Assembly (NCBI RefSeq): GCF_041737845.1
Contig: NZ_JBGSQX010000130.1
Coordinates: 1-26,696 of the forward strand
Length of the DNA stretch: 26,696 nucleotides
DNA from: Desulfococcus sp041737845
Lineage (GTDB): Bacteria; Desulfobacterota; Desulfobacteria; Desulfobacterales; Desulfococcaceae
Direction: 5' to 3'
In this document: piece after piece, positions 14,787-22,109 of the stretch
How the letters are laid out: every line of letters begins with the position of its first letter
Position numbering within the stretch: position 1 is the first letter of the stretch
Position numbers and translations under genes: made by a program
Notes under the pieces: model-generated
What the model was told of the DNA's origin: nothing
The model's database searches: none
Seen by the model: only the letters and a program-made list of their open reading frames with translations

Positions 14787-16004
14787 TCAGGGGTTGGCGT
14801 CGATGTTCAACAGATGGCCCATCTTCAGTTTCTTGCATTCCAGGTAACACCGGTCGAAATCGTTGGGCGGGATCTCGATGGACACCTGCTCCACGATGCT
14901 GAGGCCGTATCCCTGGAGGCCGACCATCTTCTTGGGATTGTTCGTCATGAGCCGCATCTTTCTCACGCCCAGGTCCCGCAGGATCTGGGCGCCGATGCCG
15001 TAATCCCTGAGGTCGTCCTTGAAACCGAGTTCCCGGTTGGCCTCGACGGTGTCGAGGCCGTGATTGATCTGCAGTTCATAGGCCTTCAGCTTGTTGACCA
15101 GCCCGATGCCGCGCCCCTCCTGGCGGAGATAGAGGATCACGCCCGCGCCTTCCTTTTCGACCATCTCCATGGCCTTGTGGAGCTGGTCGCTGCAGTCGCA
15201 CCGGAGGGAGCCGAAGATATCGCCGGTCATGCATTCCGAGTGGACGCGGACCAGAATCGGTGTTTCAGGGGTGATCTCTCCTTTGACCAGGGCGATATGG
15301 GTCAGGTTGTCCATATCGTTTTCGTAGGCGATGATCCGGAACTCTCCCCCGAAGCGGCTCGGGATTTTCGTATCCGCGGCCCGGCGCACGAAGGATTCGT
15401 TCCGGAGCAGGTAGGCCACGAGGTCGGCGATGGTGCAGATCCCGATGCCGTGCTCCTTGCTGAACTTTTCAAGCCTCGGCATCCGCGCCATGGTGCCGTC
15501 GTCGTCCATGATCTCGCAGATGACGCCCGCGGGCTTCAAACCGGCCAGGCGCGCCAGGTCGACCGATCCCTCGGTCTGCCCCACCCGAACCATGACCCCG
15601 CCGTCCCGGGCGCGGAGGGGGAAGATATGGCCCGGCCGGGCCAGATCTTCGGGCCGGCAGCCGTCTGCGACGGCCGTCAGGATGGTCGTCGCACGGTCGG
15701 CCGCGGAGATGCCCGTGGTGACGCCCTTCTTGGCCTCGATGGAGACGGTGAAGCCGGTTTCGAACCTCGATGTATTGTTCTGCACCATCATGGGCAGCTT
15801 GAGGGCGTCGACCTTGGCTCCGGTCAGGGACAGGCAGACCAGCCCCCTGCCGTATTTGGCCATGAAGTTGATGGCCTCCGGGGTAATCTTCTCGGCCGCC
15901 ATGGTGAGGTCTCCCTCGTTTTCACGGTCCTCGTCGTCGACGAGGATGACCATGCGACCGTCTTTGATGTCCTGAATCGCCTGTTCGATAGAGATTTGCG
16001 GCAT
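14787..16004 (-). CDS. ribBA: Bifunctional 3,4-dihydroxy-2-butanone 4-phosphate synthase / GTP cyclohydrolase II RibBA
   Basis: A 405-aa fusion. Residues about 1-205 are DHBP synthase (VDDEDRENEGDLTMAAEKIT, FETGFTVSIEAKKGVTTGIS, RPGHIFPLRARDGGV). Residues about 206-405 are GTP cyclohydrolase II (HSECMTGDIFGSLRCDCSDQL with the three zinc cysteines, LRQEGRGIGL, GLDTVEAN). It therefore feeds both branches of riboflavin synthesis, from ribulose 5-phosphate and from GTP. All key motifs of both halves are intact. ATG 16004 follows AAAGGAG by 10 nt. It lies 87 nt after ribE; that gap holds a 7-bp inverted repeat. Confidence 0.96.
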   Translation of the reverse strand: MPQISIEQAIQDIKDGRMVILVDDEDRENEGDLTMAAEKITPEAINFMAKYGRGLVCLSLTGAKVDALKLPMMVQNNTSRFETGFTVSIEAKKGVTTGISAADRATTILTAVADGCRPEDLARPGHIFPLRARDGGVMVRVGQTEGSVDLARLAGLKPAGVICEIMDDDGTMARMPRLEKFSKEHGIGICTIADLVAYLLRNESFVRRAADTKIPSRFGGEFRIIAYENDMDNLTHIALVKGEITPETPILVRVHSECMTGDIFGSLRCDCSDQLHKAMEMVEKEGAGVILYLRQEGRGIGLVNKLKAYELQINHGLDTVEANRELGFKDDLRDYGIGAQILRDLGVRKMRLMTNNPKKMVGLQGYGLSIVEQVSIEIPPNDFDRCYLECKKLKMGHLLNIDANP

Positions 16005-16039
16005 GGTTCTTCTTTAACTCCTTTGATGCCTTTTGGATG

Positions 16040-16071
16040 ATCCGCCGACCAAACCCGAGCCGGAGGCGGAT
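16040..16071 (-). other. Inverted repeat in the ribE-ribBA gap
   Basis: ATCCGCC (16040-16046) and GGCGGAT (16065-16071) form a perfect 7-bp stem around an 18-nt loop, about 35 nt before the ribBA start. It lacks a T-run and does not resemble the FMN riboswitch. It may be an intercistronic mRNA structure. Confidence 0.3.
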
Positions 16072-16091
16072 GGTTCAGCCCGCAGCGGCCT

Positions 16092-16748
16092 TTACAGAAA
16101 GCCGTGCCTGGCCAGAAAGTCAATGTCGACGCCGTCCTGGCCCGCAGCCGTCTTGGGCTTCCCGCCGGTGACAAACCGCTCGACGTATTTTCCGATCATG
16201 TCCGTTTCGATGTTGACGGCGTCGCCGACCGCTTTCATTCCCACCGTCGTCAGCCTGGCGGTGAGGGGAATGAGGCTCACCTCGAACCCGTCGGCCGTCA
16301 CGGCGTTGATGGTGAGGCTGACCCCGTCGACGGCCACGGACCCCTTGGGGATCATGTACCGGGTCAGGTCGCGCGGGACGCGGAAGGAGATGATGATGGC
16401 ATTGCTGCGCGCCTTCCGGTCGGCCAGGGAGCCCATCCCGTCGATGTGGCCGGAGACCAGGTGGCCGTCCAGGCGGTCCGAGAGCCGGAGCGCCCGCTCG
16501 AGGTTGACCCGGTCTCCCGCCCGCATGCGGCCGAAGGTGGTCCTGGCCATGGTTTCGGGGGAGACGTCGACGGTGAAGCTCCGGCCGTTCAGGGCCACCG
16601 CCGTGAGGCAGGCGCCGTTGACGGCGATGCTGTCTCCCAGCCGGGTGCCCGCGAGGGCGAAGTCGGCGTCGACGGCCAGCTTGCAGCCTTCGCCCGAAGG
16701 CTGGATGCCGCGGATCGTCCCCAATCCTTCTATGATCCCTGTAAACAT
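16092..16748 (-). CDS. ribE: Riboflavin synthase (alpha chain) RibE
   Basis: A 218-aa enzyme made of two similar lumazine-binding barrels. It begins MFTGIIEGLGTI, the hallmark N-terminus, with VNGACLTAV in the first half and SVAVDGVSLTINAV in the second. SGHIDGMG is the repeat-boundary motif. It dismutates two lumazines to riboflavin and the ribitylaminouracil precursor. I chose ATG 16748 since MFTG is invariant at the family start; GGAGG and AGGA lie just upstream. The ribD stop is 13 nt upstream, so the two are tightly coupled. Confidence 0.96.
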   Translation of the reverse strand: MFTGIIEGLGTIRGIQPSGEGCKLAVDADFALAGTRLGDSIAVNGACLTAVALNGRSFTVDVSPETMARTTFGRMRAGDRVNLERALRLSDRLDGHLVSGHIDGMGSLADRKARSNAIIISFRVPRDLTRYMIPKGSVAVDGVSLTINAVTADGFEVSLIPLTARLTTVGMKAVGDAVNIETDMIGKYVERFVTGGKPKTAAGQDGVDIDFLARHGFL

Positions 16749-16761
16749 AGCCTCCATCCTG

Positions 16762-17871
16762 TCACGGGGTCCGGCCGCCGTCGACATACCCTTCGATCAG
16801 CACGTCCTCTCCGAACCGGCGGACCGCCATCTCCTTCACGGGGATGCAGTCGTCCATCCGGGCCGGCCCTTCGCCCCTGCAGATCGGAATGCCGTCGTCG
16901 CCGCCCAGGATCTTCGGAGCGAAAAAAAACATGATCTTGTCGGCGATCCCGGCTTTCAGGGCCGATGCCGCCACCCGGCTGCCGCCCTCGACCAGAACGC
17001 TCGTGATGCCCATTTCCCCCAGCCGCGCCATGAGGCGGCCGAGGTCGAGGCCGCCGCCCGCCTCTGGGAGGCGGATCACCGTGGCGCCTTTTTCCGAAAG
17101 CCGGCGCGCCTTTTCCTCCGGCGCCGCCTCTCCGGCAGCGATGACGGCGCCTGCGGATGAGGCGACGGTCAATACCTTCGCGCCCTCGGGGATGGACAGG
17201 CGGCTGTCCAGGATGATCCGCGTCGGGTCGAGGCCGCGGCCGTCTGCGAGCCGTGTGGTCAGGCTGGGATCGTCTGCCAGGACGGTCCCGATGCCCACCA
17301 GGATGCCGTCCATGCCGTGACGAAGATGGTGAACGTGGGCCCGGGATGCCTCGCCGGTGACCCACCGGGCGTCACCGGTCCGGGTGGCGATCCGGCCGTC
17401 CAGGGTGGCCGCGCATTTCAGGATGACGAACGGCCGCCCGGTCCTTGCGTATTTGACAAAAATTTCGTTGAGCCGCAGGGCTTCTTCTTCCAGGATGCCG
17501 GTGATGACCGGGACGCCCCTGGCCCGGAGGAATTCTGCGCCCCCGCCGGCGACCCGGGGATTGGGGTCCTCCATGGCCACAAAGACCCGTCGGATGCCCG
17601 CGGCGAGGATCTTTTCCGTGCAGGGCGGGGTCCGCCCCGTGTGGTTGCAGGGTTCGAGGGTGACGTACAGGTCTGCGCCCCGGGCCCGGCCGCCCGCGTC
17701 GTCGATGGCATTGACCTCGGCGTGGGGGCCGCCCACCTTCTCGTGCCAGCCCTTGCCGACGAACGCGCCGTCTTTGACCACCACCGCCCCGACCATCGGG
17801 TTGGGGGAGGTGAATCCCCATCCCTTTCGGGCCAGGGCCAGGGCCGTTTGCATGTACCCGACCTCAGTCAT
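16762..17871 (-). CDS. ribD: Bifunctional diaminohydroxyphosphoribosylaminopyrimidine deaminase / 5-amino-6-(5-phosphoribosylamino)uracil reductase RibD
   Basis: A 369-aa two-domain enzyme for the second and third steps of riboflavin synthesis. The deaminase half has SPNPMVGAVVV, the zinc motif HAEVNAI (His50, Glu52) and PCNHTGRTPPC. The reductase half has LKCAATLDGRIATRTGDARWVTG and the NADPH-binding VEGGSRVAAS. ATG 17871 overlaps the nrdR stop by 8 nt; ATG 17853 (MQTALALARKGWG) is also possible. Following nrdR directly is a common arrangement in proteobacteria. No FMN riboswitch precedes it. Confidence 0.95.
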   Translation of the reverse strand: MTEVGYMQTALALARKGWGFTSPNPMVGAVVVKDGAFVGKGWHEKVGGPHAEVNAIDDAGGRARGADLYVTLEPCNHTGRTPPCTEKILAAGIRRVFVAMEDPNPRVAGGGAEFLRARGVPVITGILEEEALRLNEIFVKYARTGRPFVILKCAATLDGRIATRTGDARWVTGEASRAHVHHLRHGMDGILVGIGTVLADDPSLTTRLADGRGLDPTRIILDSRLSIPEGAKVLTVASSAGAVIAAGEAAPEEKARRLSEKGATVIRLPEAGGGLDLGRLMARLGEMGITSVLVEGGSRVAASALKAGIADKIMFFFAPKILGGDDGIPICRGEGPARMDDCIPVKEMAVRRFGEDVLIEGYVDGGRTP

Positions 17872-18352
17872 CCTTGGACTCGATGCCTTTCTCCGTCGCG
17901 TCCTTGCGCCGGAGCTTCCGGAGTTCGGAAACGAAATCGCCCACATCCTTGAACTCGCGGTAGACCGATGCGAACCGGACATAGGCCACGTCATCGAGTT
18001 CATGAAGTCGGGTCATGACCTTTTCGCCGATGACACGGGAGGGAACCTCTTTCTGGTCGATTTCCCGGATGTCCCGCTCCAGATCGTCCAGGATCTCTTC
18101 GATGACGTCCATGCTGATGTGGCGCTTTTCACATGCCCGCTGAATGCCCGAGCGGACCTTGTCGCGGCTGAAGATCTCCCGCCGGCCGTCCTTCTTGATG
18201 ATCATGACGGGGATGTCCTCGACCTGCTCGTAGGTGGTGAACCGCCTGCCGCAGGGGATGCATTCCCGGCGCCTCCGGATGACGTTGCCGTCCTTTCCGA
18301 GCCTCGAGTCGATCACTTTGTTGTCGAGTTCACCGCAGTACGGGCATTTCAT
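17864..18352 (-). CDS. nrdR: Transcriptional repressor NrdR
   Basis: A 162-aa repressor of ribonucleotide reductase genes. The N-terminal zinc ribbon is MKCPYCGELDNKVIDSR with CIPCGRRFTTYE (paired CxxC). The ATP-cone domain follows (PVMIIKKDGRREIFSRDKVRSGIQRACEKR), which senses ATP/dATP. The C-terminal tail is charged. It starts 3 nt after the dCMP deaminase stop and overlaps ribD. No NrdR box was recognised in this window, so its targets are probably elsewhere. Confidence 0.97.
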   Translation of the reverse strand: MKCPYCGELDNKVIDSRLGKDGNVIRRRRECIPCGRRFTTYEQVEDIPVMIIKKDGRREIFSRDKVRSGIQRACEKRHISMDVIEEILDDLERDIREIDQKEVPSRVIGEKVMTRLHELDDVAYVRFASVYREFKDVGDFVSELRKLRRKDATEKGIESKDD

Positions 18353-18355
18353 GGG

Positions 18356-18841
18356 CTATTCCCCGGGGGCGTCCTGGACCTTGGATATCGTGACGCCGCC
18401 CTCCGCGAACATGGCCATGGACATATCGTCGGCATACCCGGAGAGGTAATAGATCCGGGTGATGCCGGCGTTGATGATCATCTTGGCGCAGATGGAGCAG
18501 GGCATGTGGGTGCAGAACAGGGTCGCGTCCCGAATCGAGACGCCGTGGTACGCCGCCTGGATGATGGCGTTCTGCTCCGCGTGAATGCCCCGGCACAGCT
18601 CATGGCGTTCGCCGGAGGGCACCTTGAGCCGCTCCCTCAGGCATCCGGTTTCCCGGCAGTGGGTGATCCCGCTGGGGGCGCCGTTGTAGCCCGTCGACAG
18701 GATCCTCTTGTCTTTGACGATGACCGCCCCGACCGCCCGCCGCATGCATGTCGAACGCCTGGACACCAGGCCCGTGATGTCCATGAAGTAGGTGAGCCAT
18801 GACGGCCGTTCGGGCAGGATGCGGTTCACGTCAGGATCCAT
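18356..18841 (-). CDS. Deoxycytidylate (dCMP) deaminase
   Basis: A 161-aa zinc deaminase that converts dCMP to dUMP, the precursor for thymidylate. The zinc site is GIHAEQNAII with MPCSICAKMI (His plus two Cys, and catalytic Glu). RRAVGAVIVKDKRILSTGYNGAPSG is typical of dCMP deaminases, as is the extra cysteine-rich region THCRETGCLRERL. ATG 18841 overlaps the glyA stop by 11 nt. Sitting between glyA and nrdR fits deoxynucleotide supply: GlyA makes methylene-THF and this enzyme makes dUMP, both substrates for thymidylate synthase. Confidence 0.94.
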   Translation of the reverse strand: MDPDVNRILPERPSWLTYFMDITGLVSRRSTCMRRAVGAVIVKDKRILSTGYNGAPSGITHCRETGCLRERLKVPSGERHELCRGIHAEQNAIIQAAYHGVSIRDATLFCTHMPCSICAKMIINAGITRIYYLSGYADDMSMAMFAEGGVTISKVQDAPGE

Positions 18842-20102
18842 CGCCCGCCGTCCCGCGCTCCTCCGGATAAATGGGAAATTTCCGGCACAGCGACAGCACC
18901 GACTCGCGGACCCCTGCGGTTACTTCGGGATCCCCGGGGGATTTGAGCACCGTCACGATGAGGTCCGCGATGACCGTCATCTCGGCAGCCTTCATGCCCC
19001 GGGAGGTGACCGCCGGGGTCCCGATGCGGATGCCGCTGGTGACGAGCGGGCTTCGGGTTTCATACGGGATGGCGTTCTTGTTCACGGTGATCCCCGCCAG
19101 GTCCAGGGCGTGCTCGGCGTCCTTCCCGGTGATGTCGAAGCGGGTGAGGTCGGCCAGCATCATGTGGTTGTCGGTGCCGTCCGACACCAGCTTGATGCCG
19201 TTTTCCATCAGCCGCCCGGCCATACGGGCGGCGTTCCTCACGATGTTTTTCTGGTAGTCCGTGAACGCGCTGCTCTGGGCCTCCTTGAAGGCCACCGCCT
19301 TGGCCGCGATGACATGCATGAGCGGACCGCCCTGGATGCCCGGAAAGATCTGGCTTGCGATTTTTCTGGAATGCTCCTCCCGGGCCAGGATTAATCCGCC
19401 CCGGGGCCCCCTCAGGGTCTTGTGGGTGGTCGAGGTGACCACATCCGCGTGGGGCACGGGGGAGGGGTGAAGCCCCGCGGCCACCAGGCCCGCGATGTGG
19501 GCCATGTCCACCATGAGGTAGGCGCCTGCGGCCCGGGCGATCTCGGCGAAGCGGTCAAAGCGGATGATGCGGGGATAGGCGCTGGCCCCGGCCACGATCA
19601 TTTTGGGGCGGTGGGTTTCGGCCAGGCGGGCGACCTCGTCGTAATCGATGGTTCCGGTCTCCCTGCCGACGCCGTAATGGATGAAATTGAAGAGTTTTCC
19701 TGAAAAGCTGGCCGGGCTGCCGTGGGTGAGATGTCCGCCGTGGGCCAGGCTCATCCCCAGCACGGTGTCTCCGGGGGACAGGAGGGCGAAGTAGACCGCC
19801 ATGTTGGCCTGGGAGCCGGAGTGGGGCTGGACATTGGCATAGTCCGCGCCGAAGAGGCGCTTGACCCGATCGATGGCAAGCTCTTCGGCCTTGTCGACGA
19901 ACCTGCATCCGCCGTAATAGCGCTTCCGGGGATAGCCTTCGGCGTATTTGTTGGTGAGGACGCTTCCCTGGGCGGCCATCACCGCCGGGCTGGCGATATT
20001 CTCGGAGGCGATCAATTCCAGAGTCTCTTCCTGCCTCCTCAGTTCATCGGCGATGACGCTTGCGATCTCGGGGTCGATTCGTTCAATGACATTCAGCTCC
20101 AA
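18831..20102 (-). CDS. glyA: Serine hydroxymethyltransferase GlyA
   Basis: A 423-aa PLP enzyme that interconverts serine and glycine and charges THF with a one-carbon unit. ETLELIASENIASPAVMAAQGS and NKYAEGYPRKRYYGG mark the N-terminus; Lys228 in STTHKTLRGPRGG is the PLP lysine. Start choice: no in-frame ATG exists near the N-terminus. TTG 20102 has AAGGAA 6 nt upstream and yields MELNVIERIDPEIAS, matching normal family length. GTG 20171 would add 23 residues without homology and would overlap the rpiB stop. I favour TTG. The gene follows rpiB and overlaps dCMP deaminase. Confidence 0.93.
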   Translation of the reverse strand: MELNVIERIDPEIASVIADELRRQEETLELIASENIASPAVMAAQGSVLTNKYAEGYPRKRYYGGCRFVDKAEELAIDRVKRLFGADYANVQPHSGSQANMAVYFALLSPGDTVLGMSLAHGGHLTHGSPASFSGKLFNFIHYGVGRETGTIDYDEVARLAETHRPKMIVAGASAYPRIIRFDRFAEIARAAGAYLMVDMAHIAGLVAAGLHPSPVPHADVVTSTTHKTLRGPRGGLILAREEHSRKIASQIFPGIQGGPLMHVIAAKAVAFKEAQSSAFTDYQKNIVRNAARMAGRLMENGIKLVSDGTDNHMMLADLTRFDITGKDAEHALDLAGITVNKNAIPYETRSPLVTSGIRIGTPAVTSRGMKAAEMTVIADLIVTVLKSPGDPEVTAGVRESVLSLCRKFPIYPEERGTAGDGS

Positions 20103-20164
20103 CGGCAGTTCCTTTTCAGCTTCCTTCGGGTTATGGGTTGACAGAACACCTTCAGCCGGACGCC

Positions 20165-20614
20165 TTAACACACCTGGTCGAACTTATCCAGCCGGGACTG
20201 ATGCCGCCCCCCTTCGAAGGGGGTCTCCAGCCAGGTCTTCAGGATCTCGATGGCCAGGATATCCCCGATGACGCGTCCGCCCATCACCAGGATGTTGGCG
20301 TTGTTGTGTTGCCGCGAGAGCCTCGCGGCAAAGAGGTCGCTGCACAGCGCCGCCCGGACCCGGGGGAAGCGGTTGGCCGCCATGGACATGCCGATCCCGG
20401 TGCCGCAGAGGAGGATCCCCCGCGCGTAGGTTCCGTCCGAGACGGCCTTTGCGACCTGAACGGCGTAATCCGGGTAGTCCACGGAGTCCGCGGTGAAGGT
20501 ACCGACGTCCTTGACCTCGATGCCGGCCTTGTCGACGAGGTAGGCTTTGATGATGTCCTTGAGCGCCACCGCCGCATGATCGCATCCGATGACGATGGGG
20601 GAGTTCTGGTTCAT
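20165..20614 (-). CDS. rpiB: Ribose 5-phosphate isomerase B RpiB
   Basis: A 149-aa isomerase of the RpiB/LacAB family that interconverts ribose 5-phosphate and ribulose 5-phosphate. PIVIGCDHAAVALK is the signature N-terminus, LLCGTGIGMSMAANR holds the catalytic Cys70, and LSRQHNNANILVMGGR is conserved. I chose ATG 20614, where homology begins, with AGGGACAGGA upstream; the frame is open to 20665. Ribulose 5-phosphate is a substrate of RibBA, encoded in the same gene series. It is the first gene after the promoter at 20687-20715. Confidence 0.95.
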   Translation of the reverse strand: MNQNSPIVIGCDHAAVALKDIIKAYLVDKAGIEVKDVGTFTADSVDYPDYAVQVAKAVSDGTYARGILLCGTGIGMSMAANRFPRVRAALCSDLFAARLSRQHNNANILVMGGRVIGDILAIEILKTWLETPFEGGRHQSRLDKFDQVC

Positions 20615-20686
20615 GATGTGTCCTGTCCCTTTATGCCGCGGCCCGAAGGGCCGATACATTAGCATTCTTAATAAATGTAAATCATT

Positions 20687-20715
20687 AGTATAAGCCCATG
20701 TAGATCAAGTCGCAA
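20687..20715 (-). promoter_or_regulatory. Sigma70-like promoter ahead of rpiB-glyA and the rib cluster
   Basis: On the minus strand TTGCGA (20715-20710) and TATACT (20692-20687) are separated by 17 bp; they match consensus at 4 of 6 and 5 of 6 positions. The region is strikingly AT-rich compared with its surroundings. The -10 lies about 70 nt before the rpiB ATG. No FMN riboswitch was recognised in the leader. Confidence 0.55.
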
Positions 20716-20732
20716 GAGAAAATATTGATTCG

Positions 20733-20746
20733 GCGGGAATTCCCGC
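20733..20746. promoter_or_regulatory. 14-bp perfect palindrome between the PilZ gene and the rpiB promoter
   Basis: GCGGGAATTCCCGC lies 17 bp upstream of the rpiB -35 hexamer. Read on the minus strand it is also about 85 nt past the end of the PilZ gene and is followed by an AT-rich stretch. It could be an operator for the rpiB promoter or a weak hairpin terminator (5-bp stem, AATT loop). The sequence does not decide between them. Confidence 0.35.
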
Positions 20747-20830
20747 TGACGTCGTTACGGCCCGGCTTGCATGGCGTTTTCCACGGCGTTCCCACGGGGT
20801 TCGGGGCGTATGGGTCCGTTCGGGCGGGCA

Positions 20831-21835
20831 TCAGGAGGGGGACGTGGCCGCTTCGATGAGGGATTCGGGGAGTTCCCGCGCGAACCTGAGGTGGACGGAG
20901 TAGCTGTTGAAAAGATGGTCGATCACACCGATGACGACACCCGTCTCCGCCACGTCGATCCCGGAAGGTTTGGCCGGGATGCTGAACTCGACCCGAATCT
21001 TCCGGCCCAGGAGCATCTGGGGGAGTTTCGGGTTGGTGATCCGGATGAAAAAGGAGATGCCGCCAATGGAGATATCCGAGAGCGAGCCCTTGAAGGCATC
21101 GGCGATGGGGGCGCCTTCGGCGTTCAATATGAAGAACTGGATGACGCCGCCGATCCTGACGCGGAGATGATGCCGGCGGTTGATGTCCTGCTCCTTCAGC
21201 AGTTCATGGTCCTTGGTGGTTTTCGAAAAATAGTCCTCCAGCTTGACGGCCAGGGAGGGCATGGTCCGCCGCAGGTCGGTGAAATCGTCATGGTGAAGGG
21301 TTTTCAGACTGGAGCGGCTCTGGCTCAGGAGGGAGGTGGTGCACACGGACACATTGAAGAAGGTGTCCCCGCCGGCCAGGGTCCCGGCGCCCATCGACCG
21401 GATGAGTTTTTCCGTCGAACCTTCCCGGCACACCAGATTGAGTTCCCCCTGGTCAATGAAATGGAGGTGCCGGTTTTTATGGCCCTGGCGGAATACGGCG
21501 GCGCCCGCATCGTAAACCGCCGGCTTGAGTCTGAAATACAGGGCGTTGGCTTCCTCGGGCATGAGGGTGCTGTAGAGCTTCCGCCAGATTTCCAGGTGCC
21601 GCTTTTCGATGGCCCCGCCTTTTTCATCCTCGATGATCTCGGCGGACCTGATGATTTCAACCAGGGCCATGGCATCGACTTCAAAGAGTTTTTCCCGGAG
21701 GGCATAGGCCGCCGGGAAATTTTTGGCCTTCGCGTTTTCAACGATCAGGTTGAAGATCAATTCGACCGCCTCGGCTTTCCGGCCCTGCCGCACAAAGGTC
21801 TCGATGCGCTGGTTTTCAAGGGTGAGATCGTTCAT
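20831..21835 (-). CDS. Cyclic-nucleotide-binding-like and PilZ domain protein (putative c-di-GMP effector)
   Basis: A 334-aa cytoplasmic protein. Residues about 1-95 are helical. Residues about 100-205 resemble a cNMP-binding (Crp-like) beta-roll (AAVFRQGHKNRHLHFIDQGELNLV, then MGAGTLAGGDTFFN). Residues about 218-325 form a PilZ domain with the c-di-GMP signature RHHLR (Arg221, Arg225) and DISIGG (254-259). There is no helix-turn-helix or membrane segment, so it probably acts through protein contacts. PilZ proteins typically control motility, exopolysaccharide or virulence traits in response to c-di-GMP; no such target is nearby. The cNMP part has diverged and may not bind a nucleotide. ATG 21835 has AGGAG 5 nt upstream. 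It is divergent from the CoA-transferase gene. Confidence 0.82.
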   Translation of the reverse strand: MNDLTLENQRIETFVRQGRKAEAVELIFNLIVENAKAKNFPAAYALREKLFEVDAMALVEIIRSAEIIEDEKGGAIEKRHLEIWRKLYSTLMPEEANALYFRLKPAVYDAGAAVFRQGHKNRHLHFIDQGELNLVCREGSTEKLIRSMGAGTLAGGDTFFNVSVCTTSLLSQSRSSLKTLHHDDFTDLRRTMPSLAVKLEDYFSKTTKDHELLKEQDINRRHHLRVRIGGVIQFFILNAEGAPIADAFKGSLSDISIGGISFFIRITNPKLPQMLLGRKIRVEFSIPAKPSGIDVAETGVVIGVIDHLFNSYSVHLRFARELPESLIEAATSPS

Positions 21836-21963
21836 CCGCTCTCCTGCTCTGCTGTTCTGTGGGATCCAAAACCGTCAACATCGCCTCAGCCCGATATCCG
21901 CCGCTGCGCCGCCCATATCGCCTTGACAACCCATGGCGCTTCCCCTAAAGGAGGAACAGGGGA

Positions 21964-22062
21964 ATGAAGAATACCATCAATCATCGGCCGACTCAAACAC
22001 TAATTCGGCGTCATGCATCACCGAATCCGGCCGCTGCCGGGCATCGATACGGCCGCTTATGA
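21964..22062 (+). CDS. Possible leader peptide (32 aa) upstream of the CoA-transferase/GNAT gene
   Basis: ATG 21964 is preceded by AAAGGAGG with AGGAGG ending 9 nt before it, the best ribosome-binding site in this region. The frame encodes a basic 32-residue peptide, starting MKNTINHRPTQTLIRRH, and stops at 22062, 47 nt before the main start. A TTGACA at 21923 could be a -35 box, but the -10 at 17 bp (TAAAGG) is poor. I recognise no homology. It may be a regulatory upstream frame, or the Shine-Dalgarno match may be chance. Confidence 0.3.
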   Translation: MKNTINHRPTQTLIRRHASPNPAAAGHRYGRL

Positions 22063-22109
22063 ATTCCGGGAAACCGCCGCAGGACGCACATGGCGGCAGA
22101 GGGGACGCC

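Noticed and set aside
14190..16040. 616-codon plus-strand open frame opposite ribH and ribBA
   Set aside because: It is antisense to two conserved riboflavin genes; its composition is a mirror artefact of GC-rich codons.
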